Assembly (NCBI RefSeq): GCF_901875635.1
Contig: NZ_CABFMN010000091.1
Span: 1 to 64,000, forward strand
DNA: 64,000 nt
Direction of reading: 5' to 3'
Source of the DNA: Xylophilus ampelinus
GTDB lineage: Bacteria; Pseudomonadota; Gammaproteobacteria; Burkholderiales; Burkholderiaceae_C
A model generated the notes under the pieces. That model had not been told where the DNA came from and did no database searches. It saw only the letters and a program-made list of their open reading frames with translations. Below, piece by piece: positions 19,058 to 31,334 of the stretch (position 1 is its first letter; every line of letters starts with the position of its first letter). A program made the translations under genes and the position numbers.

Positions 19058-19408
19058 ATGCCCACCACCCCGTCCGGCCTGCAATACGAAGACACCGTCG
19101 TCGGCAACGGCGACGAAGCGAAGTCCGGCCACCACGTGCACGTGCACTACACCGGCTGGCTCTACAACGACGGCCAGCAGGGCGCGAAGTTCGACTCCAG
19201 CCGCGACCGCGGCCAGCCCTTCGCCTTCTCGCTGGGCGCCGGCCAGGTCATCAAGGGCTGGGACGAAGGCGTTGCCGGCATGAAGATCGGTGGCCAGCGC
19301 ACCCTCATCATCCCGGCCGCCCTGGGCTACGGCGCGCGCGGCGCCGGTGGCGTGATCCCGCCGAACGCGACCCTGAAGTTCGACGTCGAACTCCTCGACG
19401 CCCACTGA
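19058..19408 (+). CDS. FKBP-type peptidyl-prolyl cis-trans isomerase
   Basis: A 116-residue single-domain cytoplasmic FKBP. It has the motifs VHVHYTGWLYN, KFDSSRDRGQPFAFSLGAGQ, VIKGWDEGVAGMKIGGQRTL and YGARGAGGVIPPNATLKFDV, covering the usual active-site aromatic and hydrophobic residues. The ATG at 19058 is chosen because AAGGAG lies just upstream; the reading frame continues further upstream without family similarity. There is no signal peptide. It catalyses proline isomerisation in folding and lies upstream of grpE-dnaK-dnaJ, a chaperone-rich context. Confidence 0.93.
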   Translation: MPTTPSGLQYEDTVVGNGDEAKSGHHVHVHYTGWLYNDGQQGAKFDSSRDRGQPFAFSLGAGQVIKGWDEGVAGMKIGGQRTLIIPAALGYGARGAGGVIPPNATLKFDVELLDAH

Positions 19409-19610
19409 ACGCCCGGGGGCGCGCGAGGCGCTCCGGCACCGCGCAGGGCCCGCGCACGCCCTGCGCGACCCGCCTTTCCCCGTTGACCCCGTCCATCGGC
19501 CAGCGCACTGCCATTGGAAATTTCTTGCACCGGAACCGGAAGCCCTGCCTTGAAAAGGGGCTCCCGGGCCTCAGGTGCTGGCCAGCACTTTTTCCAAACC
19601 ATCCCAAGAC

Positions 19611-20162
19611 ATGTCGGAGCAACAGAACAACCAGCCCGGAGCCGACGCGCTGAGCGGCGCGCCCAGCCCCGAAGAACTCGAAGCCGCCCTGGCGGCGAAC
19701 ACCGCCGATTCGCAGGCCGAACTGGCCGCGCTGCAGGCCAAGAACGCCGAACTGGCCGACCAGTACCTGCGCGCCCAGGCCGATGTGCAGAACGCGCGCC
19801 GCCGCGCCGACGAGGAAGTCGCCAAAGCCCGCAAGTTCGCGCTCGAGTCCTTTGCCGAGAGCCTGCTGCCGGTGCTCGACAGCCTGGAGGCCGGCCTGGC
19901 CGTGAAGGACGCCACCCCCGAGCAGATCCGCGAAGGCGCCGAAGCCACGCTGCGCCAGCTCAAGCAGGCGCTGGAGCGCAACAAGGTGATGGAGGTGAAC
20001 CCCGCGCCCGGCGCCAAGTTCGATCCGCACCAGCACCAGGCCATCTCGGTGGTGCCGGCCGACCAGGAGCCGAACACCGTGGTCGGCGTGCTGCAGAAGG
20101 GCTACACCATCGCCGAGCGTGTGCTGCGCCCTGCCCTGGTGACCGTCACGGCGCCCAAGTAA
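19611..20162 (+). CDS. grpE: GrpE nucleotide exchange factor for DnaK
   Basis: A 183-residue protein with a long N-terminal helix ([20 protein letters not shown] and following) for dimerisation and a C-terminal beta domain. The GrpE block [20 protein letters not shown] leads to [20 protein letters not shown]. It releases ADP from DnaK. The ATG at 19611 is preferred; an in-frame GTG at 19575 would add 12 unrelated residues. A CTTGAAAA heat-shock-like -35 half-site occurs at 19549-19556, but no convincing -10 partner was found. Confidence 0.95.
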   Translation: MSEQQNNQPGADALSGAPSPEELEAALAANTADSQAELAALQAKNAELADQYLRAQADVQNARRRADEEVAKARKFALESFAESLLPVLDSLEAGLAVKDATPEQIREGAEATLRQLKQALERNKVMEVNPAPGAKFDPHQHQAISVVPADQEPNTVVGVLQKGYTIAERVLRPALVTVTAPK

Positions 20163-20268
20163 GCCACACGCCGCCCACAGGAAATCCACGCGCGGTCCCT
20201 TGAATCGCCCCGGGTTATCCACAAGTTCATCACAACATCATTTCTCGGAATCAGGAGCACAACACACC

Positions 20269-22209
<1,941 letters not shown>

Positions 22210-22228
22210 TTCCCCGGTCCTGACCCGA

Positions 22229-22262
22229 GGCTGGAGCACCTGAGGGCGCTCCGGCCTTTTTT
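22229..22262 (+). terminator. Rho-independent terminator after dnaK
   Basis: GGCTGGAGC (22229-22237) pairs with GCTCCGGCC (22248-22256), with one T-G wobble, and is followed directly by six T residues. Its place between dnaK and dnaJ suggests partial termination, giving less dnaJ than dnaK mRNA unless dnaJ has its own promoter. Confidence 0.85.
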
Positions 22263-22319
22263 GCTTCTCCCGCTTCGCCTCACCCGACGGCCCGCACCAC
22301 GGACATCCGGACACTGCCC

Positions 22320-23459
<1,140 letters not shown>

Positions 23460-23485
23460 GGCCAGCCGTCGAGGGTCGGCCAGGA

Positions 23486-23518
23486 GGGCGCGATGCGGAA
23501 CCGCATCGCGCCCTTTTT
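23486..23518 (+). terminator. Strong rho-independent terminator after dnaJ
   Basis: A 13-base perfect arm GGGCGCGATGCGG (23486-23498) pairs with CCGCATCGCGCCC (23501-23513) around a tiny AA loop (in practice a 4-nt loop) and is followed by five T residues. It lies 27 nt after the dnaJ stop. Confidence 0.93.
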
Positions 23519-23551
23519 CGCTTCCGGAGCGCGCGCCTGCGCACGGTCGCG

Positions 23552-23612
23552 AAGGCGCTATCTTTTTCATAGCGCCTTGCGCCCGCTGCACGGGCGCGAC
23601 AGGCATTTTTGG
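23552..23612 (+). repeat. Two-hairpin intergenic element, copy B
   Basis: Hairpin 1 is a 10-bp stem AAGGCGCTAT/ATAGCGCCTT (23552-23561 with 23569-23578) around CTTTTTC. Hairpin 2 is GCGCCCG/CGGGCGC (23579-23585 with 23591-23597) with a 5-nt loop. The element ends AGGCATTTTTGG. The second hairpin and T-rich tail are nearly identical to copy C at 37265. It could act as a back-up terminator behind dnaJ. Confidence 0.8.
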
Positions 23613-23985
23613 CCCGAAAATCGGCTTTTTGCCCGGATCAATCAATTCCGCATCCGCCGATCTGTTGACCGGCCGAAATTCGTCCGGGCTTATCGAGCGA
23701 GGGTGTTTCGCCGACAACCGCGTAGGACACTCGCACGTTATTAAAAGCTTTCGAGAAATATAAGAATTCAGCCGGGTAATTTTCCAAACCCGTGCGATCC
23801 CAATTCATTCAATTCGAAGCACAGTCCTGTGGGACTCGCAAGTGCGCGTGGCTGCCACACGACAGATCGGGCTCGCTTTCCCTGGGAGACCGGGGCGCGA
23901 TGACGCACCCACCCGGCACCGTGCCCGGAGCCGACAAAAAATTCGCCTTCCGCAAACGCAGGCACGGCGCGCCTCTTTTGTAACT

Positions 23986-24001
23986 CGGCACAGCTTTTGC
24001 T
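23986..24001 (+). promoter_or_regulatory. Sigma54 (RpoN) -24/-12 promoter for prkA operon
   Basis: CGGCACAGCTTTTGCT matches the consensus TGGCACGNNNNTTGCW with the invariant GG and GC separated by 10 bp; only the first base and the G after GGCAC differ. It would give a leader of roughly 230 nt before the prkA ATG. In E. coli the homologous yeaGH operon is known to respond to nitrogen limitation through NtrC, which supports the assignment. Confidence 0.6.
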
Positions 24002-24241
24002 GGGGTGGAAGGGTCTCAACAGGAACTTTTTAGCAGGATCGAACTTCTTAATTTTTAAAACGACCTGCGGCAGGAATTTCCTCGGTGCGTTCTTTGCTTT
24101 ATGCTGAACAAACCAAACCGCAAAAGGGAGTTTTTTCCGGGGCAAGCAAACTGGCATCACGGAGCACTTTCATGCGAGCGATGCGGTCTGCCCGGCCACG
24201 GAACCCGGCGCCCAGCCTTGTCGACTCGTTGGAGGTTACCC

Positions 24242-26164
24242 ATGGATGTCATCAGCAACTTCACCGCCCGCTACGAACGCACGCGTGAAGAGGTCCTGTC
24301 GCTGCAGGAGTACCTGGATGTCTGCAAGCGCGACGCCACCGCCTACGCCACGGCGGCGGAGCGAATGCTGAAGGCGATCGGCGAGCCCGAACTCGTCGAC
24401 ACGCGCAACGACTCCCGCCTCTCGCGCATCTTCGCCAACAAGGTCATCAAGATCTACCCGGCCTTCCGGGAGTTCTACGGCATGGAGGACGCCATCGAAC
24501 AGGTGGTGTCGTACTTCCGCCATGCCGCCCAGGGCCTGGAGGAAAAGAAGCAGATCCTCTACCTCCTCGGCCCGGTGGGCGGCGGCAAGAGCTCCATCGC
24601 CGAGCGGCTCAAGCAGCTCATGGAGCACGTGCCCTTCTATTCGATCCAGGGCTCGCCCGTGAACGAGTCGCCCCTGGGCCTGTTCAGCGCGGCGGAAGAC
24701 GGCGAGATCCTCGAGAAGGAATACGGCATCCCGCGCCGCTACCTGCAGCGCATCCTCTCGCCCTGGGCCGTCAAGCGGCTCGAGGAGTACGGCGGCGACA
24801 TCCGCCAGTTCAAGGTGGTCAAGCGCTTCCCGTCGGTCCTGCGGCAGATCGCCGTGGCCAAGACCGAGCCGGGCGACGAGAACAACCAGGACATCTCCTC
24901 CCTCGTCGGCAAGGTCGACATCCGCAAGCTCGAAACGTACGCGCAGGACGATCCCGACGCATACGCCTATTCCGGCGGCCTGTGCCTGGCCAACCAGGGG
25001 CTGCTGGAGTTCGTGGAGATGTTCAAGGCGCCCATCAAGGTGCTGCACCCGTTGCTCACGGCCACGCAGGAAGGCAACTTCAAGGGCACCGAAGGCTTCG
25101 GCGCCATCCCGTTCGACGGCATCGTGCTCGCGCACAGCAACGAGAGCGAGTGGAAGGCCTTCCGCAACAACAAGAACAACGAGGCCTTCCTCGACCGCAT
25201 CTATATCGTCAAGGTGCCCTACTGCCTGCGCGTGTCGGAAGAGATCAAGATCTACGACAAGCTGGTGCGCAACTCGTCGCTGGCCAAGGCGCCCTGCGCG
25301 CCCGGCACGCTGAAGATGATGGCGCAGTTCTCGGTGCTCACGCGCCTGAAGGAGCCGGAGAACTCGAACGTGTTCTCCAAGATGCAGGTGTACGACGGCG
25401 AGAACCTCAAGGACACGGATCCCAAGGCCAAGTCGATGCAGGAGTACCGCGACTACGCGGGGGTCGACGAGGGCATGAGCGGCGTGTCCACCCGCTTCGC
25501 CTTCAAGATCATCTCCAAGGTCTTCAATTTCGACAGCTCGGAAGTCGCGGCCAACCCGGTGCACCTGATGTACGTGCTGGAGCAGCAGATCGAACGCGAG
25601 CAGTTCCCGGCCGAGACCGAGCAGAAGTTCGTCGGCTACATCAAGGAGCTGCTGGCGCCACGCTACGCGGAGTTCATCGGCAAGGAGATCCAGACCGCCT
25701 ACCTCGAGAGCTATTCCGAGTACGGCCAGAACATCTTCGACCGCTACGTGACCTACGCCGACTACTGGATCCAGGACCAGGAGTACCGCGATGTGGACAC
25801 GGGCGAAGTGTTCGACCGCGCCGCGCTCAACGGCGAACTCGAGAAGATCGAGAAGCCGGCCGGCATCGCCAATCCCAAGGACTTCCGCAACGAGATCGTG
25901 AATTTCGTGCTGCGCGCGCGGGCCGGCAACGCGGGCAACAACCCGGCGTGGACCAGCTACGAAAAGCTGCGCACGGTGATCGAGAAGAAGATGTTCTCCA
26001 ACACCGAGGAGCTGCTGCCGGTCATCAGCTTCAACGCCAAGAGCAGCGCCGACGAGCAGAAGAAGCACGAGGACTTCGTCACGCGCATGGTCGAGAAGGG
26101 CTACACGGCCAAACAGGTGCGCCTGCTGTGCGAGTGGTATCTGCGCGTGCGCAAGTCGTCCTGA
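24242..26164 (+). CDS. prkA: PrkA family serine protein kinase (YeaG)
   Basis: A 640-residue protein, the family's usual length. The N-terminal AAA-like part has the P-loop GPVGGGKS at residues 110-117. The kinase-like C-terminal part includes YADYWIQDQEYRDVDTGEVF and RNEIVNFVLRARAGNAGNNP. The ATG at 24242 follows GGAGGTTACC and gives the standard N-terminus MDVISNFTARYERTREEVLS; the open frame upstream is noncoding leader. PrkA phosphorylates itself and a few cytosolic proteins under starvation or stress. It is the first gene of the conserved prkA-yeaH-spoVR set. Confidence 0.95.
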   Translation: MDVISNFTARYERTREEVLSLQEYLDVCKRDATAYATAAERMLKAIGEPELVDTRNDSRLSRIFANKVIKIYPAFREFYGMEDAIEQVVSYFRHAAQGLEEKKQILYLLGPVGGGKSSIAERLKQLMEHVPFYSIQGSPVNESPLGLFSAAEDGEILEKEYGIPRRYLQRILSPWAVKRLEEYGGDIRQFKVVKRFPSVLRQIAVAKTEPGDENNQDISSLVGKVDIRKLETYAQDDPDAYAYSGGLCLANQGLLEFVEMFKAPIKVLHPLLTATQEGNFKGTEGFGAIPFDGIVLAHSNESEWKAFRNNKNNEAFLDRIYIVKVPYCLRVSEEIKIYDKLVRNSSLAKAPCAPGTLKMMAQFSVLTRLKEPENSNVFSKMQVYDGENLKDTDPKAKSMQEYRDYAGVDEGMSGVSTRFAFKIISKVFNFDSSEVAANPVHLMYVLEQQIEREQFPAETEQKFVGYIKELLAPRYAEFIGKEIQTAYLESYSEYGQNIFDRYVTYADYWIQDQEYRDVDTGEVFDRAALNGELEKIEKPAGIANPKDFRNEIVNFVLRARAGNAGNNPAWTSYEKLRTVIEKKMFSNTEELLPVISFNAKSSADEQKKHEDFVTRMVEKGYTAKQVRLLCEWYLRVRKSS

Positions 26165-26192
26165 GCCTCAACACCACGGGAGGTCCGACACC

Positions 26193-27485
26193 TTGGCCAT
26201 CCTGCAACAGATCATCGACCGGCGGCTTTCGGGCAAGAACAAGTCCATCGGCAACCGCGAGCGCTTCCTGAGGCGCTACCGCGGCCAGATCCGCGACGCG
26301 GTGCGCAAGGCCGTGAGCGGCCGCAACATCCGCGAACTGGAGCAGGGCGAGGACGTCACGCTGCCCCGACGCGACGTGTCCGAGCCCACCTTCGGCCACG
26401 CGGCCGGCGGCAACCGCGAGTACGTGCACCCGGGCAACCAGGAGTTCGTGAAGGGCGACCGCATCGAGCGCCCCAAGGGCCAGGCCGGCGGCGGCTCCGG
26501 CAGCGGCGAGGCCGGTGACGGCGGCGAGGGCGAGGACGATTTCGTCTTCCGCCTCACGCGCGAGGAGTTCATGCAGGTCTTCTTCGAGGATCTCGCGCTC
26601 CCCCATCTGGTGCGTACGCAGCTCGCCGAGGTGCCCGAGTGGAAGAGCCACCGTGCCGGCTTCACCAGCGACGGCACACCCAACAACCTGCACGTGGTGC
26701 GCTCGATGCGCGGTGCCCTCGCCCGGCGCATCGCGCTGGGCGGCGACGCGCGCAAGGAACTGCGCCGCCTGGAAGCCCACCTGCTGCAGCTGCGAGCGCA
26801 TCCGGACGCCGCATCGGCGCTGATCCAGAAGGAGATCCGCGATACCGAACTGCAGATCGAGGAGCTCAAGCGCACGGCCCGCCATGTGCCCTACATCGAC
26901 CCCATCGACCTGCGCTACCGCAACCGCGTGCGCACACCGGTGCCCAGCGCCAAGGCCGTGATGTTCTGCCTCATGGACGTCTCGGGCTCGATGGACGAGG
27001 CGCGCAAGGACATGTCCAAGCGCTTCTTCATGCTGCTGTACCTCTTCCTCACGCGGCACTACGAGAAGATCGACCTGGTCTTCCTGCGCCACCACACGCA
27101 GGCGCAGGAAGTGAGCGAGGACGAGTTCTTCCACGCCACCGAAACCGGCGGCACCGTGGTGTCGAGCGCGCTGGTGCTGATGCGCGACATCATCCGCGCC
27201 CGCTACCCCAGCGGCGAATGGAACATCTACGGCGCCCAGGCCAGCGACGGCGACAACTGGCACCAGGACAGCGGCCGCTGCCGCGAGCTGCTCGACGAGA
27301 CCATCCTCCCCGCCTGCCGCTACTACGCCTACGTGCAGGTCGCCGAGGCGGAGCAGAACTTGTGGCAGGAGTACACGCAGCTGGCCGGCATGCGCCCCAA
27401 CTTCGCCATGCGCAAGGTGTCGAGCGCGCAGGACATCTACCCCGTCTTCCGCGACCTGTTCAAGAAGGAAGGTGTTCCCGCATGA
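26193..27485 (+). CDS. yeaH: YeaH/UPF0229 family VWA-like protein
   Basis: A 430-residue protein that always accompanies PrkA and SpoVR. The start is a TTG at 26193, preceded by GGGAGG, giving MAILQQIIDRRLSGKNKSIG. Residues about 85-110 are Gly/Glu-rich and probably flexible. The C-terminal half has a von Willebrand A-like fold with the metal-binding DVSGSMDE and the downstream TGGTVVSSALVLMRD. Its biochemical role is not established; it is thought to act with the kinase in the stationary-phase and nitrogen-stress response. Confidence 0.93.
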   Translation: MAILQQIIDRRLSGKNKSIGNRERFLRRYRGQIRDAVRKAVSGRNIRELEQGEDVTLPRRDVSEPTFGHAAGGNREYVHPGNQEFVKGDRIERPKGQAGGGSGSGEAGDGGEGEDDFVFRLTREEFMQVFFEDLALPHLVRTQLAEVPEWKSHRAGFTSDGTPNNLHVVRSMRGALARRIALGGDARKELRRLEAHLLQLRAHPDAASALIQKEIRDTELQIEELKRTARHVPYIDPIDLRYRNRVRTPVPSAKAVMFCLMDVSGSMDEARKDMSKRFFMLLYLFLTRHYEKIDLVFLRHHTQAQEVSEDEFFHATETGGTVVSSALVLMRDIIRARYPSGEWNIYGAQASDGDNWHQDSGRCRELLDETILPACRYYAYVQVAEAEQNLWQEYTQLAGMRPNFAMRKVSSAQDIYPVFRDLFKKEGVPA

Positions 27486-29017
27486 CCGAGCTTGCCGCCC
27501 CCGTCTTCGAGCGCGAAGCGCAGCGCCTGCCCAGTCCCTCGGATTGGAGCTTCGACCTGATCGAGACCTACCACGGCGAGATCGCGAAGACCGCCAAGGC
27601 CTACGGGCTGGACACCTACCCCAACCAGCTCGAGATCATCACCGCCGAGCAAATGATGGACGCCTACGCCAGCGTGGGCATGCCGGTCATCTACCGCCAC
27701 TGGTCCTACGGCAAGCAGTTCATCAGCACCGAGAAGAACTACCGCCGCGGCCACATGGGCCTGGCCTACGAGATCGTCATCAACTCCGACCCGTGCATCT
27801 CCTACCTGATGGAGGAGAACACGATGGCGATGCAGGCGTTGGTGATCGCGCATGCAGCCTACGGCCACAACAGCTTCTTCAAGGGCAACTACCTGTTCCG
27901 CATGTGGACCGACGCGTCGTCGATCATCGACTACCTCGTCTATGCGCGGAACTACATCGCCGAATGCGAGGAGCGCCACGGCGTCGACACGGTCGAGGAA
28001 CTGCTCGACTCCTGCCATGCGCTGATGAACTACGGCGTGGACCGGTACCGCCGGCCGCAGAAGCGCTCGCTGGCCCAGGAGATCGCACGGCGCGAAGAGC
28101 GCGAGCGGCACCTGCAGCAGCAGGTGAACGACCTGTGGCGCACCGTGCCGCGCGGCAACATGGCTGCGGCCGAGGCCACCGGCGCCAAGCGCTTCCCACC
28201 CGAGCCGCAGGAGAACCTGCTGTACTTCATCGAGAAGAACGCCGCGCTGCTGGAGCCCTGGCAGCGCGAGGTGGTGCGCATCGTGCGCAAGATCGCGCAG
28301 TACTTCTACCCGCAGCGGCAGACGCAGGTCATGAACGAGGGCTGGGCCACGTTCTGGCACTACACGCTGCTCAACACCTTGTACGACCGTGGACTGCTGG
28401 CCGACGGCTTCATGATGGAGTGGCTGTCCTCGCACACCGCGGTGGTGTTCCAGCCGCCGGTGGGCCACCGCGCCTACAGCGGCATCAACCCCTATGCGCT
28501 GGGCTTCGCGATGTACACCGACCTGCGCCGCATCTGCGAGAAACCGACCGAGGAAGACCGCCGCTGGTTCCCTGACATCGCCGGCAGCCCCTGGCTGAAG
28601 ACGCTCGACTACGCGATGCGCAACTTCAAGGACGAGAGCTTCGTCGGTCAGTTCCTCAGCCCCAAGGTGATGCGCGACTTCCGCCTGTTCGCGATCCGCG
28701 ACGACGAGGACGAATCCGAGCTTGAGGTGTCGGCCATCCACGACGACGGCGGCTATCGCGCGCTGCGCGAGTCGCTCTCGCGCCAGTACGACATCGGCAA
28801 CCGCGAGCCCGACATCCAGGTGTGGAACGTGGACCTGCGCGGCGACCGCTCGCTGACCTTGCGTCACACGCAGCGGCACAACCGCCCGCTGCACGACGAC
28901 ACGCCCGAGGTGCTCAAGCACGTCGCCCGACTGTGGGGCTTCGACGTTCACCTCGAAAGCGTCGACGGCCAGGGCCGTACGAGCTACCGCAAGACGGTCA
29001 GCCCCAAGCGCGGCTGA
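27482..29017 (+). CDS. spoVR: SpoVR family protein (YcgB-like)
   Basis: A 511-residue protein. The ATG at 27482 overlaps the yeaH stop (ATGA). Characteristic blocks include SDWSFDLIETYHGEIAKTAK, YRHWSYGKQFISTEKNYRRG, MNEGWATFWHYTLLNTLYDR and GINPYALGFAMYTDLRRICE. Proteobacterial members are not sporulation proteins despite the name; they form a conserved operon with prkA and yeaH and are linked to stress survival. Coupled translation with yeaH indicates stoichiometric production. Confidence 0.94.
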   Translation: MTELAAPVFEREAQRLPSPSDWSFDLIETYHGEIAKTAKAYGLDTYPNQLEIITAEQMMDAYASVGMPVIYRHWSYGKQFISTEKNYRRGHMGLAYEIVINSDPCISYLMEENTMAMQALVIAHAAYGHNSFFKGNYLFRMWTDASSIIDYLVYARNYIAECEERHGVDTVEELLDSCHALMNYGVDRYRRPQKRSLAQEIARREERERHLQQQVNDLWRTVPRGNMAAAEATGAKRFPPEPQENLLYFIEKNAALLEPWQREVVRIVRKIAQYFYPQRQTQVMNEGWATFWHYTLLNTLYDRGLLADGFMMEWLSSHTAVVFQPPVGHRAYSGINPYALGFAMYTDLRRICEKPTEEDRRWFPDIAGSPWLKTLDYAMRNFKDESFVGQFLSPKVMRDFRLFAIRDDEDESELEVSAIHDDGGYRALRESLSRQYDIGNREPDIQVWNVDLRGDRSLTLRHTQRHNRPLHDDTPEVLKHVARLWGFDVHLESVDGQGRTSYRKTVSPKRG

Positions 29018-29038
29018 ATCGCCCGGTGCCCGCGCCCG

Positions 29039-29413
29039 TCAGGGGCCGGGTCTGCGCGTGGGGCGAAGCGGCCGGGGCGGCAGCAGCGGGCCTTGCGCTG
29101 CGGCGATGTGCTTTTCACCGGCCAACAGGCGCACCATGCGCTGCACCCGCTGGCCAGCCACCTGCGTATGGGCCACCAGCGTGCGCCATTCTTCCAGCAG
29201 CACGGCGGGCGAGGAATCGTGCGAGGTGCGCAGCAAGGTCTGGGAAACGTCGACCAGCGCCGCCGCGGCCGCCAGGCCTGCGGTCAGCGCCTCATGGGCC
29301 GGCGCGCCCTGCTGGATGCCTGACGGCGTGCCGCTCACGGTGCGCGCCAGCACGCTCTCGATGGCGAGCAGCGCGCGTTCGAGCGCGGCACGTTCGGAAG
29401 GTGGCAAGGGCAT
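29039..29413 (-). CDS. Hypothetical helical protein
   Basis: A 124-residue frame with an Ala/Leu-rich, mostly helical composition (ERALLAIESVLARTVSG, LTAGLAAAAALVDVSQTLL, EEWRTLVAHTQVAGQRVQRM) and a Pro/Arg-rich tail. There is no signal peptide and no membrane segment, and I do not recognise the family. The amino-acid pattern is more protein-like than the overlapping opposite-strand frame, but no clear ribosome site precedes the ATG. It is convergent with spoVR. A TTTGGA-N10-TCCAAA palindrome lies upstream at 29482-29503. Confidence 0.5.
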   Translation of the reverse strand: MPLPPSERAALERALLAIESVLARTVSGTPSGIQQGAPAHEALTAGLAAAAALVDVSQTLLRTSHDSSPAVLLEEWRTLVAHTQVAGQRVQRMVRLLAGEKHIAAAQGPLLPPRPLRPTRRPGP

Positions 29414-29528
29414 GGGGTGAGCGGAAATGCAGTCCCCGCCGTGGGCGCTCGGCCAGGATCTGATTCCCGCATTTTGACACCTTTGGACACATTAGTTTCC
29501 AAATAAGTCACACTTCAGCCGGGTGCGT

Positions 29529-30182
29529 TCACACCCTCGGATCGCCCAGGCGTGCGCGCTCGTCCAGCGCCCGTTGCCGCACATGGCAGCCCTCGAGGTG
29601 ATCGTTGACCAGGCCCATCGCCTGCATGAAGGCGTAGACCGTGGTCGGCCCCACGAAGCTCCAGCCGCGCTTCTTGAGGTCCTTGGACATCGCGACGGAC
29701 TCCGGCGAGGTGGTGGCCGCCTGCAGGGCAGCCAGCGTCATGCGCTTCGGGCGGCTCGCCCGTCCGGGCTCGAAGCCCCAGGCGTAGCGCGCCAGCGAGC
29801 CGAACTCCTCGCGCAGCTTCAACACCTGCTTCGCGTTGTTGATCGCCGATTCGATTTTGCCCCGGTGGCGCACGATGCCCGCATCGCCAAGCAGCCGCGC
29901 CACGTCCTTCTCGCCGAAGCGCGCCATGCGCTCGGCGTCGAAGTTCGCGAAGCCGGCGCGGAAGGCTTCGCGTTTGTTGAGGATGGTGAGCCAGCTGAGG
30001 CCCGACTGGAAACCCTCGAGGCAGAGTTTCTCGAACAGGCGCCGCTCATCGGTGACGGGGAAGCCCCATTCGTGGTCGTGGTAGTGCCGGTACGCCGGCG
30101 ACGCGGCACACCAGCGGCAGCGCCACGCACCGTCCTCGCCCGCCAGCAGTCCCTCAGGCGGTGCAGCGTCGGCCCGGCTCAT
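29529..30182 (-). CDS. tag: DNA-3-methyladenine glycosylase I
   Basis: A 217-residue base-excision repair enzyme removing 3-methyladenine from alkylated DNA. Signature elements are CRWC near residue 24, [30 protein letters not shown], and the C-terminal HLEGCHVR, which with the N-terminal Cys and His forms the zinc site. The ATG at 30182 overlaps the stop of the upstream enolase-family gene by 4 nt, so the two are cotranscribed. Length is slightly above the E. coli enzyme because of a short C-terminal tail. Confidence 0.95.
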   Translation of the reverse strand: MSRADAAPPEGLLAGEDGAWRCRWCAASPAYRHYHDHEWGFPVTDERRLFEKLCLEGFQSGLSWLTILNKREAFRAGFANFDAERMARFGEKDVARLLGDAGIVRHRGKIESAINNAKQVLKLREEFGSLARYAWGFEPGRASRPKRMTLAALQAATTSPESVAMSKDLKKRGWSFVGPTTVYAFMQAMGLVNDHLEGCHVRQRALDERARLGDPRV

Positions 30183-31303
30183 GCGGTCCCCCGGCGGTAC
30201 TGCGCCCACGCCGCCTCGGTCGGCGTGGTGCCGGCGCCGGGCCGCTGCGGCAGGCGGAAGTGGCCGTCGACCACCTCGGCCGGCTCGGTGAAGCAATCCT
30301 TGATCCACGGGATGTACTCCAGCACCTCGCAGGCAGGATGCGCATAGCTCAGGTGCACGTGCACCTGGCTCATGTCGCCCGCATGCGGCGCCACCGGCAG
30401 GCGGAAGGCATGCGCAGCCTCGCACACCTGGATCACCTCGGTGAGGCCCCCCATGCGCGTGCAGTCGGGCTGCACCCAGTGGATCGCCTGCTGCGCGAAG
30501 AATTCGCTGAAGGCGTCGGCCGTGTAAAGCTGCTCGCCCAGCGCGACGGGGATGTGCGTACTGCGCGCAAGCTGCGCATGGCCCTTCACGTCGTCGTGCC
30601 ACAGCGGCTCTTCGAACCAGAAGACGTCATGCGGTGCCGCACCGCGGCAGAAGCGCAGGCAGCTCGCCAGGTCCCACTTGCCGTTGCCATCGACGGCCAG
30701 CGTCACGTCGGGGCCGATGGCCCCGCGCACGGCGGCCAGGCGACGCAGGTCGCGCTCGACGGTGGAGCCGACCTTGATCTTGATGCCAGTGAAGCCCTGC
30801 TCCACCGCGCGCTGCGCGCCTTCGACCAGCTTGTCGTCGGCGATGCTGAGCCAGCCGATGTCGGTGTTGTAGGCCCGAACGCGCTCGCGCACCTGGCCGC
30901 CGAGCAGCTTCCACAGCGGCACGCCGGCGGCCTTGGCCTTCAGGTCCCACAGGGCCACGTCGATGGCCGCCAGCGAGAGCGTCGTGATGCCCGCGCGCCC
31001 AATCCACTGGAGCGCCGGATCACGCGCCAGCTTTCGCCACAGGCGGTGCACGTCGTTCGCGTCCTCGCCCACCAGCAGCGGTGCGTGGCAGGTCTCGATG
31101 CAGCGCGTGATGAGCTGGTCGCTCGGCAGGTGCGCATGTGTGCCGGTGAAGCCGTATCCCGACAGGCCGTCCTCGGTGTCGATCTTCGCGCCCACCACGC
31201 CCCAATGCGTGATGGTGTGCGTGCTGTCGGCGATCTGCGAACCCGTGACAGGCACGTGCAGGATAAAGGGTGTGACCGAGCGGATCTTCAAGTGCGTCTC
31301 CAT
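30179..31303 (-). CDS. Enolase-superfamily acid-sugar dehydratase/racemase (mandelate racemase type)
   Basis: A 374-residue protein with the N-terminal capping domain and a barrel carrying the MR-group residues: KIK (175-177), metal ligands at Asp205 (VDGNG), Glu231/232 (FEEP) and Glu257 (GEQ), and a His307-Asp310 pair (PHAGD). It should abstract a proton alpha to a carboxylate; the substrate, perhaps a sugar acid, cannot be fixed by sequence. I chose the ATG at 31303 ([10 protein letters not shown]); an ATG at 31360 would add 19 residues translated through an intergenic repeat and into the end of the next gene. No ribosome site is visible because the repeat hairpin abuts the start. Confidence 0.85.
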   Translation of the reverse strand: METHLKIRSVTPFILHVPVTGSQIADSTHTITHWGVVGAKIDTEDGLSGYGFTGTHAHLPSDQLITRCIETCHAPLLVGEDANDVHRLWRKLARDPALQWIGRAGITTLSLAAIDVALWDLKAKAAGVPLWKLLGGQVRERVRAYNTDIGWLSIADDKLVEGAQRAVEQGFTGIKIKVGSTVERDLRRLAAVRGAIGPDVTLAVDGNGKWDLASCLRFCRGAAPHDVFWFEEPLWHDDVKGHAQLARSTHIPVALGEQLYTADAFSEFFAQQAIHWVQPDCTRMGGLTEVIQVCEAAHAFRLPVAPHAGDMSQVHVHLSYAHPACEVLEYIPWIKDCFTEPAEVVDGHFRLPQRPGAGTTPTEAAWAQYRRGTA

Positions 31304-31304
31304 C

Positions 31305-31320
31305 GCTATGTTTTGATAGT
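31305..31320 (-). repeat. Intergenic hairpin element, copy E
   Basis: On the minus strand ACTATCAAAACATAGC forms a CTAT/ATAG hairpin matching the consensus of the other copies (GCTATCNATTTCATAGC) but with a loop one base shorter. It lies directly before the chosen start codon of the enolase-superfamily gene. Confidence 0.55.
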
Positions 31321-31334
31321 TTCCAGCGCCCTGG

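Larger units (their letters stand above)
23519..24241. other. 723-bp gene-free region between dnaJ and prkA
   Basis: No credible coding frame is seen; composition is clearly more AT-rich than the flanking genes, especially 23730-23780 and 24030-24060. It holds the two-hairpin element copy B, a sigma54-type promoter at 23986-24001, a weaker GG-N10-GC match at 24084-24097, a short palindrome GGCAC-C-GTGCC (23915-23925) about 60 bp upstream of the sigma54 site that could bind an activator, and the GGAGG ribosome site of prkA. A long untranslated leader or a small RNA is possible but not shown. Confidence 0.7.

Noticed and set aside
19549..19575. Sigma32 heat-shock promoter before grpE
   Set aside because: CTTGAAAA is a good -35, but no CCCCAT-like -10 lies at the right distance; evidence too weak to annotate.
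20198..20225. Sigma32 promoter before dnaK (CTTGAA near 20199)
   Set aside because: The following CCCC is only 3 bp away, which does not fit the required spacing.
29058..29420. A 120-codon + frame opposite the small hypothetical gene
   Set aside because: Composition is less protein-like than the minus-strand frame and no ribosome site is seen.
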